Shown here in pieces: positions 42,140 to 50,732 of a stretch of DNA of 64,000 bases. Position numbers and translations under genes: made by a program. The notes below the pieces were generated by a model. The model ran no database searches. It saw only the letters and a list, made by a program, of their open reading frames with translations, and had not been told where the DNA came from. This DNA comes from Nostoc sp. NMS9 (GTDB taxonomy: Bacteria > Cyanobacteriota > Cyanobacteriia > Cyanobacteriales > Nostocaceae), in NCBI RefSeq assembly GCF_017114995.1, contig NZ_JABXKL010000019.1:124001-188000 (forward strand), given 5' to 3'. The stretch's first letter is position 1. Each line of letters begins with the position of its first letter.

Positions 42140-43243
42140 GTGGACGCTAAATTATCTCCTGAGCAAGGATTAAACATTTCTGGAATCGCTCTAGCCTCTT
42201 TATTAGCCGTAGGGCTAGGTACAACAGCATTTTTCTTGGATTCGATGGCCAATCGGCTACCTTGGCAAAGTATGTCGTTAACCCTGCCACTGCTGTTGTG
42301 TGCGTTTGGTTCAGGTGTAGTGGGCTATTGGGTAATACCTCTACTTCAAGCACTAAAAACTGGACAAATAATTCGCGAAGATGGGCCCCAAGCTCATCTA
42401 AAAAAGGCAGGCACTCCCACAATGGGCGGTATATTTTTTATACCTGTATCTGTGCTACTTGCCTGTATATTGTCTAACTTTTCTAAAGAGGTGCTTGCAG
42501 TTTCGGCTTTGACACTCAGCTATGGATTGATTGGCTGGCTCGACGATTGGCAAATTCTGCGTCGGAAATCAAATAAAGGTATATCTCCACAAACAAAACT
42601 GGCTTTGCAGGTAAGTTTTGCGGCAATGTTTTGTCTATGGCTGATGTTTAATCAACCTTCTAATATTACAAATATTGCTTTGCCTTGGGTGAGCTTCACA
42701 CTACCATTAGGATTCCTATTTTGGCCAATAGCCGGTTTTGTACTAGTTGCAGAAAGCAATGCGACTAATTTAACAGATGGTATTGATGGCTTGGCAGCAG
42801 GAACAGTAGCGCTCGCACTTTTGGCATTAGGTGCTTTAGTCGCACCAACAGCACCAGGATTGATGGTTTTCTGTGCTGCTTTAAGTGGTGGGTGTTTAGG
42901 TTTCTTAGCCCATAATCGCAACCCAGCCCGCGTTTTCATGGGAGATACTGGTTCCCTTGCACTGGGAGGAGCTTTAGCTGCTGTAGCACTATTAACAAAC
43001 ACCTTAGTAGGTCTGTTTATTCTCAGTGGTATCTTCTTTGTAGAAACCCTTTCGGTAATGGCACAGGTAAGTTATTACAAAGCCACGAAAGGCCCCGATG
43101 GCAAAGGCAAACGTCTCTTTAAAATGGCACCCTTACACCATCATTTGGAACTTACTGGCTGGTCAGAATTGCAAGTGGTTGGAGTGTTTTATATAATCGC
43201 TGCTATTTTGGCTACTATTTGTTTAGCGATCGCTCCATTCTGA
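42140..43243 (+). CDS. mraY: Phospho-N-acetylmuramoyl-pentapeptide-transferase MraY
   Basis: A 367-residue integral membrane enzyme that makes lipid I from UDP-MurNAc-pentapeptide and undecaprenyl phosphate in peptidoglycan synthesis. Motifs are clear: DGPQAHLKKAGTPTMGGI (about 81-98), LDDWQILRRKSNKG (about 134-147), NLTDGIDGLAAG (catalytic Asp cluster, about 211-222) and MAPLHHHLELTGW (about 332-344). It has about ten transmembrane helices. The start is GTG (GTGGACGCTAAA). A strong terminator follows. Confidence 0.95.
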   Translation: MDAKLSPEQGLNISGIALASLLAVGLGTTAFFLDSMANRLPWQSMSLTLPLLLCAFGSGVVGYWVIPLLQALKTGQIIREDGPQAHLKKAGTPTMGGIFFIPVSVLLACILSNFSKEVLAVSALTLSYGLIGWLDDWQILRRKSNKGISPQTKLALQVSFAAMFCLWLMFNQPSNITNIALPWVSFTLPLGFLFWPIAGFVLVAESNATNLTDGIDGLAAGTVALALLALGALVAPTAPGLMVFCAALSGGCLGFLAHNRNPARVFMGDTGSLALGGALAAVALLTNTLVGLFILSGIFFVETLSVMAQVSYYKATKGPDGKGKRLFKMAPLHHHLELTGWSELQVVGVFYIIAAILATICLAIAPF

Positions 43244-43270
43244 ATGTTTTAAAAACTGCTTGAATATAAA

Positions 43271-43307
43271 AAAACAACTCCCACATCTTCAGGGAGTTGT
43301 TTTTTTA
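43271..43307 (+). terminator. Rho-independent terminator of mraY
   Basis: AAAACAACTCCC (43271-43282) pairs with GGGAGTTGTTTT (43292-43303) around a 9-base loop and runs into a T-tract. It is 28 bases after the mraY stop. Confidence 0.88.
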
Positions 43308-43419
43308 TACGGTAAATTTTATAAGATTCTGATTTCTATTTTGGAAAGTCTGACACTTGAAGCAGACTGAAAATTAGCTTATTTCAAGGCTTGCGGTGTT
43401 CTGAATTCAGAATTCTTCT

Positions 43420-45171
43420 TCAATTATAGGTATTTACATATTCCCTAACGCGATTCTTCCCTGTTCGCTTTGCCTCAAGCATGGCTTGATTTGCCTGATT
43501 CAGCAAATCCTTAACCGTAATTCCTGGTTCTGATACAGCTATTCCAAAAGAAGCAGTGATGGTTTCAAGGATCTGATCGCCGTCTTTCAATTGCATTTGT
43601 TCAATATCTAGCCTTAATTGTTCTACTCGCTTCCTGAGCGTTTCCATTGTCATATTAGGCATCACAATCACAAATTCTTCACCACCCCATCTACAAGCAA
43701 TGTCAAAGGAGCGAATAGATTTTAACAGCAGTTTTGCTAATCCCTGGAGAACAATGTTGGCAGTCACGTGCCCATAGCGCGAGTTGTAAGATTTGAAGTT
43801 ATCGATATCAAGGAAAATAATACTAAGAGGTTGTCCCGATCGTTCAGCTTCTGCTAGCCTTTGTTCCGTTATGCTTTGCATATAGCTTTGATTGAATAGT
43901 TGGGTCATCCCATCCCGCAAGTTCTCATGGATTAGACGCTGTTTTATCGATAAATTATTCAGTGCAAAGCCTAATGTTCTAGCAATAATCTCAGTAATTT
44001 GTTGAGCTTCTGGACTGATTTCTTCAAGTGCATTGATGTGTAAGATCCCAATTACTTCACCTTGTGCGAAAAATGGAACACACAAATGTGTGCCGCTAAC
44101 AGGCTGTATTAAGTGACTGCACATTAGTCCTGAATTACAAGGCGATAAAAGGTTTAATTTTCCTCTCCGCAATGCCCAACAATCAGATAGTGAAAATATT
44201 TCTTTACTGCTTCTTTTACTTCCCCAAAAACTATTCATCTGAACATAATTCTTGGAATTAGCAATTATATCGATACAACCACTCATATTAGGAAATAGCT
44301 GGGAAAAAGTTAAAGCAACTATTTGATATACCTCATCTTTAGACTCACAGGAATAAAGCATATCCGTCATATCTGAGAGATATATAAGTTCTCGTTTTTT
44401 TGCCTCTAATTCCAGTGTTTTTTCTTCTAGCTGCTGATTTAGCTCAGTGAGCGATCGCTGTGCTTCTATGGATTCTGTAATATCGATACTGATCCCACCA
44501 ATGCGGTAAGCGCCCGTTGCGTAATCGCTAAACGGAAACTTAAACGATAGCCAGTAACAAGGCTGATCGTTACCAGGTATCTTTACCTCTTCAATCAGCT
44601 TTAAGGGGCGTAGAGTTTTCAAAACGACTTGCTCGTTTTCCATTACCCGCCGCCCCTCTTCTGGATCTGGCAAGAATTCACTAGTCGTTTTCCCCAACCA
44701 TTCTTGTGGATCTACCGAAAATCTAGATTGTATCTCCTGGTTGTAGTAGAGCATTCTAGATTGCTCATCTTTGATATAGGCTGCAAACGGGCCCTGATCT
44801 AGGAATAGCTGTTGTATCTGCTGGCTGTGTTGAAGTTCACGGGTATCTTCTTGAGATTTGGTGATCGCCCCTATAATTTGATAACCGGTTGGCATCAGGT
44901 AGATTAAAGCAGCCAAGGAAATAAACGCTATTAAGTCGAGTACAGCTAAGTGCAGCAGGGACACTGGCACATGTGGCTCAAAAATCGCCAAAAGATGATG
45001 AAATCCGCGAAATAGTACAAATCCACTTAATAAGAAAAAAGCTAGCTTATACTTAGAAGGGATCGTTGCCTTAGTTTTCGCAAAGAAAATCCCTATTACT
45101 ATAGAGATGCCAAAGTAGGAAAATGCAGTGATGCAGTGAGCAATGATGCAATTCCAGTAAATAGGCTCCAT
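43420..45171 (-). CDS. Diguanylate cyclase with ethylene-receptor-like membrane sensor, PAS and GAF domains
   Basis: A 583-residue sensor enzyme. Three N-terminal membrane helices (about 8-31, 41-62, 73-93) closely resemble the ethylene-binding region of ETR1-type receptors (CITAFSYFGIS, then FRGFHHLLAIFE). The copper-ligand His is present (His59), but the position aligned with the essential Cys is Arg55. A PAS domain (about 119-237), coiled linker, GAF domain (about 265-410) and a GGDEF domain follow. The active site GGEEF (496-500) and the I-site RSFD (487-490) are intact. It should make cyclic-di-GMP with product inhibition. The ligand of the membrane part is unclear. Confidence 0.85.
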   Translation of the reverse strand: MEPIYWNCIIAHCITAFSYFGISIVIGIFFAKTKATIPSKYKLAFFLLSGFVLFRGFHHLLAIFEPHVPVSLLHLAVLDLIAFISLAALIYLMPTGYQIIGAITKSQEDTRELQHSQQIQQLFLDQGPFAAYIKDEQSRMLYYNQEIQSRFSVDPQEWLGKTTSEFLPDPEEGRRVMENEQVVLKTLRPLKLIEEVKIPGNDQPCYWLSFKFPFSDYATGAYRIGGISIDITESIEAQRSLTELNQQLEEKTLELEAKKRELIYLSDMTDMLYSCESKDEVYQIVALTFSQLFPNMSGCIDIIANSKNYVQMNSFWGSKRSSKEIFSLSDCWALRRGKLNLLSPCNSGLMCSHLIQPVSGTHLCVPFFAQGEVIGILHINALEEISPEAQQITEIIARTLGFALNNLSIKQRLIHENLRDGMTQLFNQSYMQSITEQRLAEAERSGQPLSIIFLDIDNFKSYNSRYGHVTANIVLQGLAKLLLKSIRSFDIACRWGGEEFVIVMPNMTMETLRKRVEQLRLDIEQMQLKDGDQILETITASFGIAVSEPGITVKDLLNQANQAMLEAKRTGKNRVREYVNTYN

Positions 45172-45453
45172 TGATAACCTGATATTAACATTTCATCTGC
45201 TTCACTATAATTCTGGGTAGTCTCAAGATGTAACTATAGAAAGGATGAGTTGCAATTCCTCAAGCTTTAGTTTTATCTTAGTCAATGCTGAGTGCTGAGT
45301 GAGAAAATAGTATTCAGTACTGATCTACTTGGTAATAAGCTAATAATCATTCAAATTGCATCGCTACGTCTTTTGCAATCTTTCTAAAGCTAAGGATTAT
45401 GCAACTTAAAGGCGGATTAGTTTAACAACTCCCTTTGTGGGCGGTCTTTTAAC
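45172..45453. other. Intergenic region
   Basis: About 280 bases between the cyclase start and the reverse-transcriptase remnant. It should hold the cyclase promoter. No gene is visible. Confidence 0.45.
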
Positions 45454-45820
45454 TCAGCATTCTTGATAAAAGTTCTTATGGTAACTTTCGGAACGGCTGG
45501 TAGAGTCGATGGCAGGTATTATCCCGCGCACCTCTCTGTTAAATCTGGGCGTGCGACTTTCATCGCACCCAGCTTCCGATTCCTTGACCGTAGCACCATA
45601 ATTCGAGTTGTTGACGATGCTTTTTACTTTCTGACGGAAAGCTTTGAAGTTGTCCACGGAAGGAACACTTCTGAATTTCCCTTTGGTTTGCACTTTAAAG
45701 CGCCATCCAAGAAAGTCAAAACCATCTGTCGTGCGTGTTAGCTTGGTTTTCTTTTCACTTACTTTCAATCCTCGCTCTGCTAAAAAGTGATTGATCAGGG
45801 CAAGTATTTCATCTTAGGAA
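45454..45820 (-). pseudogene. Remnant of a group II intron reverse transcriptase/maturase
   Basis: The minus strand contains LALINHFLAERGLKVSEKKT then KLTRTTDGFDFLGWRFKVQT and GKFRSVPSVDNFKAFRQKVK, the thumb/X-domain region just after the RT fingers-palm of group II intron maturases. It is not preceded by an intact RT domain. An upstream stop (TAA before DEILALI) and a changed frame after SIVNNSNYG show decay. The region from about 45820 to 46050 may carry other intron debris, but I could not identify domain V. It is a dead mobile element. Confidence 0.7.
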
Positions 45821-46057
45821 CTCCCTGTTAGCACCAGTGTCAACCCGTAATGGTTGTCTGATTGCACCCTGTTCCAGGCTTCAGTCTACAAGAATCGAGC
45901 TTGTTCGCTGCTGGCAGATAAGGAGTCACGTCAGAGTTTAACGGGTAGGACTTACACCTACATCAATCGGGAAGTTCAATCTGGACTTGGGAGTCTTGGA
46001 TTGGAGTAATTATGTACGGTCTTTTAACCGTGATTTAGCACTCAACGAATCGCACGC

Positions 46058-46567
46058 TCATTTCGCCCCCTTACAAACCTGACTTACCAAGTGAGTGAGT
46101 TCGGGTAAGATCAATTTTTCCATCGCCAGTCGCACAGCATTACTGGAACCAGGAAGCGAGAAAATTAATTTATGTTGATAAACACCAGCAACAGCACGAG
46201 AAGCGATCGCCCGCGAACCAATTTCTTGATAACTTAAAAAACGAAATAACTCACCAAATCCCGGTAAGGTTTTCTCCAGTAACTTTTCAATGGCATCGTA
46301 GGTGGTATCTCTTGGTGCAATACCTGTACCACCATTGAAAATTACAGCATCCAAATTTGAGCTTTTACCCAGATTTTCTATCTGCCCTTGAATTTGTGTT
46401 GGTTCATCTTTGATAATCGTGTAGGCTCCTACAGCATGGTTAGCATCAAGGAGTAACTGCTGAATTAGCTGGCCACTTTTGTCTATTTCAAAAGTGCGTG
46501 TATCGCTGATAGTAACCACAGCACAAGTTACTAAAACTCCAGGGGAGTCTGGATGGGATTGTGGCAT
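46058..46567 (-). CDS. moaB: Molybdenum cofactor biosynthesis protein MoaB
   Basis: A 169-residue MogA/MoaB-fold protein. The molybdopterin-binding GGTGIAPRDTTYDAIEKLL (about 79-97) and the FSLPGSSNAVRLAMEKLILP segment are clear. In cyanobacteria MoaB/MogA-type proteins adenylate molybdopterin or assist Mo insertion for nitrate reductase and other enzymes. Trimeric assembly is typical. The length is right. The start has an ATG; the upstream gene is psb28 in the same orientation, separated by a perfect hairpin. Confidence 0.9.
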   Translation of the reverse strand: MPQSHPDSPGVLVTCAVVTISDTRTFEIDKSGQLIQQLLLDANHAVGAYTIIKDEPTQIQGQIENLGKSSNLDAVIFNGGTGIAPRDTTYDAIEKLLEKTLPGFGELFRFLSYQEIGSRAIASRAVAGVYQHKLIFSLPGSSNAVRLAMEKLILPELTHLVSQVCKGAK

Positions 46568-46605
46568 TATATGTCACTCATGTACTATTAATAATTGATA
46601 ATTGG

Positions 46606-46653
46606 GCATGGGGCATGGGGCATTGGTAATTGTCAATGCCCCATGCCCCATGC
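46606..46653. repeat. Perfect 20-bp hairpin made of inverted GGGGCAT repeats
   Basis: The left arm (46606-46625) is three GGGGCAT-type units; the right arm (46634-46653) is its exact complement, with an 8-base loop. It begins immediately after the psb28 stop codon on the minus strand and may act as its terminator or mRNA stabiliser. The arms are inverted copies of the local heptanucleotide repeat. Confidence 0.75.
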
Positions 46654-46654
46654 T

Positions 46655-46996
46655 CTATGCCTCATTTTTGCTCAGTCCCAGATCGTTTTCTTCAGCATAC
46701 CGCTCCATGAAGCGCATAAAGCGCTCCCATTCTTGGGCAGATTTCATGACGTAAAGTGCTTCTAATTCTTCCGGTTTCCCATTAATAAATTTAGCTTTAA
46801 CTTCACGGGTAATTATCTCGCCTTCTTCGTCAATCAAGTACATCCCGGTAATATCTTCGGTAGTACCTTGATCTAAAATTTTCGGATTCGTAAAAATAAA
46901 CGTCGCTGTACCACTGTCCCCAGTGCGCGATCGCGTCAAGCGCACATCTGGAGTTACCTCTTCGTCAAGACCTCTAGAAAACTGGATTTTCGCCAT
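46655..46996 (-). CDS. psb28: Photosystem II reaction center protein Psb28
   Basis: A 113-residue Psb28, a cytoplasmic-side photosystem II assembly factor that binds PSII intermediates and influences chlorophyll supply. The body includes [40 protein letters not shown] and [20 protein letters not shown]. The length is canonical (about 110-115). It lies upstream of moaB on the same strand. The start [10 protein letters not shown] is conserved. Confidence 0.95.
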   Translation of the reverse strand: MAKIQFSRGLDEEVTPDVRLTRSRTGDSGTATFIFTNPKILDQGTTEDITGMYLIDEEGEIITREVKAKFINGKPEELEALYVMKSAQEWERFMRFMERYAEENDLGLSKNEA

Positions 46997-47099
46997 GATG
47001 AATGAATTTAAGCTTTGGTGATGGTTAATTTAATATTCTCTCATCAATTAGAACACCACGGTCTAGAGACTACTGTTATTCAATTTTTAGTGTATATAC

Positions 47100-47552
47100 T
47101 TAAATTGCTTCTTTTTCAAGTAACAAAGTTACGGGGCCATCGTTTTCAATTGTAACTTGCATCATTGCACCAAATTTACCTGTTTCCACCTGCAAACCGC
47201 TAGCTCTTAATTTGGTAACAAAACGATTATACAAATCTTCTGCCGATTGGGGAGCGGCTGAACGGTCAAAAGAAGGACGACGACCTTTGCGACAGTCACC
47301 ATAAAGTGTAAATTGACTGACTACCAATAACTGACCGCCAATTTCTTGTACAGATTTTTGCCAACGGTCGTCTCCTTCCGCATCAGGAAACAGCCGTAAT
47401 TCCAAGGACTTACGCACCATCCAGTCGATTTCAGCATCAGTATCGGTATTAGCAATACCCACGAGCAAATTTAGCCCCCGGCCAACTTTACCGACAATTT
47501 CACCGTTAACTGTAACTTGAGATGATTTAACTCGCTGGATAACAACGCGCAT
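47100..47552 (-). CDS. dtd: D-aminoacyl-tRNA deacylase
   Basis: A 150-residue Dtd that hydrolyses D-aminoacyl-tRNA (and Gly-tRNA(Ala)) to protect translation. The two signature motifs are present: [20 protein letters not shown] (about 78-97) and the C-terminal [13 protein letters not shown] (NXGPXT type, about 134-146). The ATG start [13 protein letters not shown] is typical. The length is normal. It is not obviously in an operon with psb28, which lies about 100 bases downstream. Confidence 0.95.
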   Translation of the reverse strand: MRVVIQRVKSSQVTVNGEIVGKVGRGLNLLVGIANTDTDAEIDWMVRKSLELRLFPDAEGDDRWQKSVQEIGGQLLVVSQFTLYGDCRKGRRPSFDRSAAPQSAEDLYNRFVTKLRASGLQVETGKFGAMMQVTIENDGPVTLLLEKEAI

Positions 47553-47860
47553 TTTAACTAATTCGTAATGACGCTCTCTACGAGACGCTAAAAGCGAACG
47601 AAATACTCGCTCTAAGCGTTGGCGCAGCCTCTCGTAGAGAAGCCATGCCGTTGGCGTTCGCGTAGCGTCTCTGAAAGAGAAGAGAAGGCTTTACGCTAAC
47701 GTAATTCGTAATTATTGGCGAAACACTCGCTATTATCTCATTTTCATTGATCAAAATCGATGGCGGAGCCATTAGGAATGTATTCCCAGGTGGAACCTGG
47801 GAACGAGTATTAAACTCTTAACTCTTGTACAGACACGATTAATCGCGTCTCTCCTAACTG
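47553..47860. repeat. Intergenic REP-like repeat cluster
   Basis: Between 47570 and 47700 the core CTCTCTACGAGACGC and its inverted form GCCTCTCGTAGAGA occur, together with GTTCGCGTAGCGTCTCTG. Inverted copies should fold strongly. The rest holds a short AATTCGTAATTA stretch. No gene is visible. Confidence 0.65.
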
Positions 47861-48964
47861 TTATTTGCCAAAACCTTTACCGCGAGAGGTTGAAGGTAGA
47901 GAAATGCAGTTTTCGAGTTGACTAATTAAAGCCTCACGATCCAAATTTTGACCAATCAGCACTAGTTGGTTTTTTAATTGACCTTTCCATTCATCATCAT
48001 CCAAGGTGAAGCGTTTACCGCAAAGGTGGAAAATATGACGTTTCGGACTTTCATCAAACCACATAATCCCCTTCGCTCGGAAGATATTTGAGGGTAGCTG
48101 GTTATCTAAGAAATACTGAAACTTCCTAATAGAAAAAGGCTTGTCACTTTGGAAAGAGATGGAAGTAAAACCATCATTTTCTAAATGGTCAGAATGATGG
48201 TGATGATCGTGATGGTCATGGTCATGGTCGTGATGATCGTGACCGCATGTTGAGTGGTCATGCTCGTCATGATGATCGTGATGGTCGTGTTCATCCACCA
48301 CTGTGTCAAAATATTTATCAGACTCAAACAGACCAACACTCAGAATTAAAGGAAGTGGCACTTGCGATCGCGTAGCGCGGATAATTCTTGCTCCTTCCTT
48401 GACTTCGTTAATTTTTCTTTCTAACTCGTTCAAAGTGGCTTCATCAACCAAATCTGCCTTGTTCAGTACAATTACATCGCCATAAGCAATTTGGCTGTAT
48501 GCTGCCTCAGAGTTAAATAAATCTAGGCTGTAATTAGCCGCGTCTACCACGGTAATAATCGAATCCAAGCGGGTTAAATCCCGTAATTCTGTGCCCAGAA
48601 ATGTTAAAGCAACTGGTAGCGGATCTGCCAATCCAGTTGTTTCCACTACTAGATAATCTAGATTTTCTTGGCGTTCTAGAACTTTGTAAACTGCATCTAC
48701 TAAATCATTATTAATAGTGCAGCAGATACAACCATTATTTAGCTCCACCATGTTCTCACCAGTGGAAACAATTAGCTCGTTGTCGATGCCAATTTCGCCA
48801 AATTCATTTACGAGAACAGCGGTTTTTAAACCCTGTTGGTTGTTGAGGATATGATTGAGTAAAGTCGTCTTGCCACTGCCGAGGAAACCCGTAATAATTG
48901 TTACTGGCATTCCTTGTTTGGGCGTATCCATTGCCGAAGATTCGGGTGTAACTGCTGATTGCAT
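47861..48964 (-). CDS. CobW/G3E-family GTPase with His-rich metal loop
   Basis: A 367-residue COG0523-type GTPase, a candidate metallochaperone or metal-insertion protein. Walker A is GFLGSGKTT (26-34), the metal-binding CICC lies at 79-82 (GCICCTINNDL), NKADLV (about 169) is the guanine motif, and a CobW C-terminal domain follows (about 270-350). Between them is a stretch of about 40 residues (about 224-265) that is nearly all His, Asp and Glu with one CGHD, typical of zinc- or cobalt-handling members. No zinc-uptake (Zur) box was recognised upstream. Zinc is likely but not certain. Confidence 0.9.
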   Translation of the reverse strand: MQSAVTPESSAMDTPKQGMPVTIITGFLGSGKTTLLNHILNNQQGLKTAVLVNEFGEIGIDNELIVSTGENMVELNNGCICCTINNDLVDAVYKVLERQENLDYLVVETTGLADPLPVALTFLGTELRDLTRLDSIITVVDAANYSLDLFNSEAAYSQIAYGDVIVLNKADLVDEATLNELERKINEVKEGARIIRATRSQVPLPLILSVGLFESDKYFDTVVDEHDHHDHHDEHDHSTCGHDHHDHDHDHHDHHHHSDHLENDGFTSISFQSDKPFSIRKFQYFLDNQLPSNIFRAKGIMWFDESPKRHIFHLCGKRFTLDDDEWKGQLKNQLVLIGQNLDREALISQLENCISLPSTSRGKGFGK

Positions 48965-49205
48965 AGCGCTGTTATCAAATAGTCAAAAAATAGTAATGTA
49001 GCGCAGATAAGTCCAGAAAACACTAGCGCCGCTACGCGGAATTCAAAATTCAAAATTCAAAAACCCTTGATTTATGAGCTTTCGAGATTTTGTCCAAATA
49101 GTATGTTGATTTCCGCCGTGACGTACTAGCATAGGGATGCTGGACTGTCATCCCAGCTGCTTTACCCTATTATTACGTATCTTCTTATTTCAGCATTACT
49201 CTGTT

Positions 49206-50651
49206 ATGACCCTAACTCTTTACAATACCCTCACCCGTCGTCAAGAACCGTTTGAAACAGTCGAAGCAGGCAAGGTTAAGATGTATTACTGCGGCGTGAC
49301 GGTATACGACTACTGCCATTTGGGTCATGCTAGAGCTTGCATCGTTTGGGACGTAGTGCGCCGATACCTCCAGTTTATCGGCTATGAAGTGCGATATATC
49401 CAAAATTTTACCGATATTGATGACAAGATTCTCAATCGCGCCTGTGTTGAACATTCATCAATGGAAGCTGTAGCCGATCGCTTTATCAAAGCATATTTTG
49501 AGGATATGGCGCGATTGGGAATCAAAGAAGCTGATGAATATCCCCGCGCTACCCATACGATGAATGGCATTCAACGGTTAATTCATGAGTTGGAAAATAA
49601 GGGTTTTGCTTACCCTGCTGACGGCGATGTGTATTATGCAGTGCGGCAGTTTGCTGAGTATGGCAAGCTTTCGGGACGCAGGTTAGAAGATATGCAAGCC
49701 GGAAAAAGCGATCGCGTCAATGTAGAAGATCCAGAGTACCAGAAAAAGAAAGACCCCTTCGATTTTGCTTTGTGGAAAGCAGCCAGACCAGGAGAACCCT
49801 TTTGGGAATCACCTTGGGGCGCAGGTCGTCCGGGGTGGCATATAGAATGCTCGGCAATGGTGCGCGATCGCTTGGGTGATACCATAGATATTCATGCTGG
49901 TGGTGCTGACTTAATTTTTCCTCATCACGAAAACGAAATTGCCCAATCAGAGGCTGTTACAGGAAAACCCCTGGCGCGTTACTGGTTGCATAACGGCATG
50001 GTGAAGGTAGATGGTGAAAAAATGTCCAAATCCTTGGGCAACTTTATCACTATTAGAGAATTGCTGGATCGAGGAGTTGACCCGATGGCAGTGCGGTTGT
50101 TTGTACTGACCGCTCAATATCGTACACCGATAGATTTTACCGACGAAGCGATCGCCGCAGCAACTAACGGTTGGCACACCATTAAAGAAGGTTTACTCTT
50201 CGGCTACCAGTACGGCAAAAAACTAGGATGGGCAGTGGGGAATGCTTCACTACTTCCTGAAACTGTTGAACGCTTTCAAGAAACTGTAAATAACGACTTT
50301 AATTTTCCTGGTGGGTTAACAGTGCTGTTTGAATTAGCTAAAGAACTGCGCCGTGAGGGAAATATTCTTGTGCATGAAGGGAAAACCGAAACATCAGCAC
50401 AGGAGTTACAACTTCAATGGCAAACTCTCGTTACATTAGCTGGAGTTTTAGGTTTAGAAGCCGAGATAGAAGCCGAAACTCAAACAAGTAATGGTTTAAG
50501 CGATGCGGAAATTGAGGTGAAAATTCAGCAAAGGCAAGAAGCACGTAAAGGCAAGAATTTTGCCGAAAGCGATCGCATCCGTGACGAACTCCAGGCACAA
50601 AGTATTACGCTAATTGATAGCCGTGATGGCACGCGCTGGCACCGAAATTAG
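49206..50651 (+). CDS. cysS: Cysteinyl-tRNA synthetase
   Basis: A 481-residue class I synthetase. The N-terminal KMYYCGVTVYDYCHLGHARA contains the zinc-ligand Cys29 and the HIGH-type HLGH. HIECSAMVRDRLGD (about 210) and GGADLIFPHHENEIAQSEAV (about 231-250) give the other zinc ligands, and KMSKSLGNF (about 270) is the KMSKS loop. The C-terminal DALR-like anticodon part is complete. The frame extends upstream to 49137, but the family N-terminus starts at MTLTLYNTLT (49206). It is a housekeeping gene. Confidence 0.96.
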   Translation: MTLTLYNTLTRRQEPFETVEAGKVKMYYCGVTVYDYCHLGHARACIVWDVVRRYLQFIGYEVRYIQNFTDIDDKILNRACVEHSSMEAVADRFIKAYFEDMARLGIKEADEYPRATHTMNGIQRLIHELENKGFAYPADGDVYYAVRQFAEYGKLSGRRLEDMQAGKSDRVNVEDPEYQKKKDPFDFALWKAARPGEPFWESPWGAGRPGWHIECSAMVRDRLGDTIDIHAGGADLIFPHHENEIAQSEAVTGKPLARYWLHNGMVKVDGEKMSKSLGNFITIRELLDRGVDPMAVRLFVLTAQYRTPIDFTDEAIAAATNGWHTIKEGLLFGYQYGKKLGWAVGNASLLPETVERFQETVNNDFNFPGGLTVLFELAKELRREGNILVHEGKTETSAQELQLQWQTLVTLAGVLGLEAEIEAETQTSNGLSDAEIEVKIQQRQEARKGKNFAESDRIRDELQAQSITLIDSRDGTRWHRN

Positions 50652-50732
50652 AGGGGACTGAGAACTAGAAATTGAATTCTTCCCAATGCCCAATGCCCAA
50701 TGCCCAATGCCCAATTCCCAATTCCTTAAATT

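Noticed and set aside
48965..49205. Possible Zur box upstream of the CobW-type gene
   Set aside because: The region has only weak AT-rich palindromes and no TGATAATNATTATCA-like sequence.
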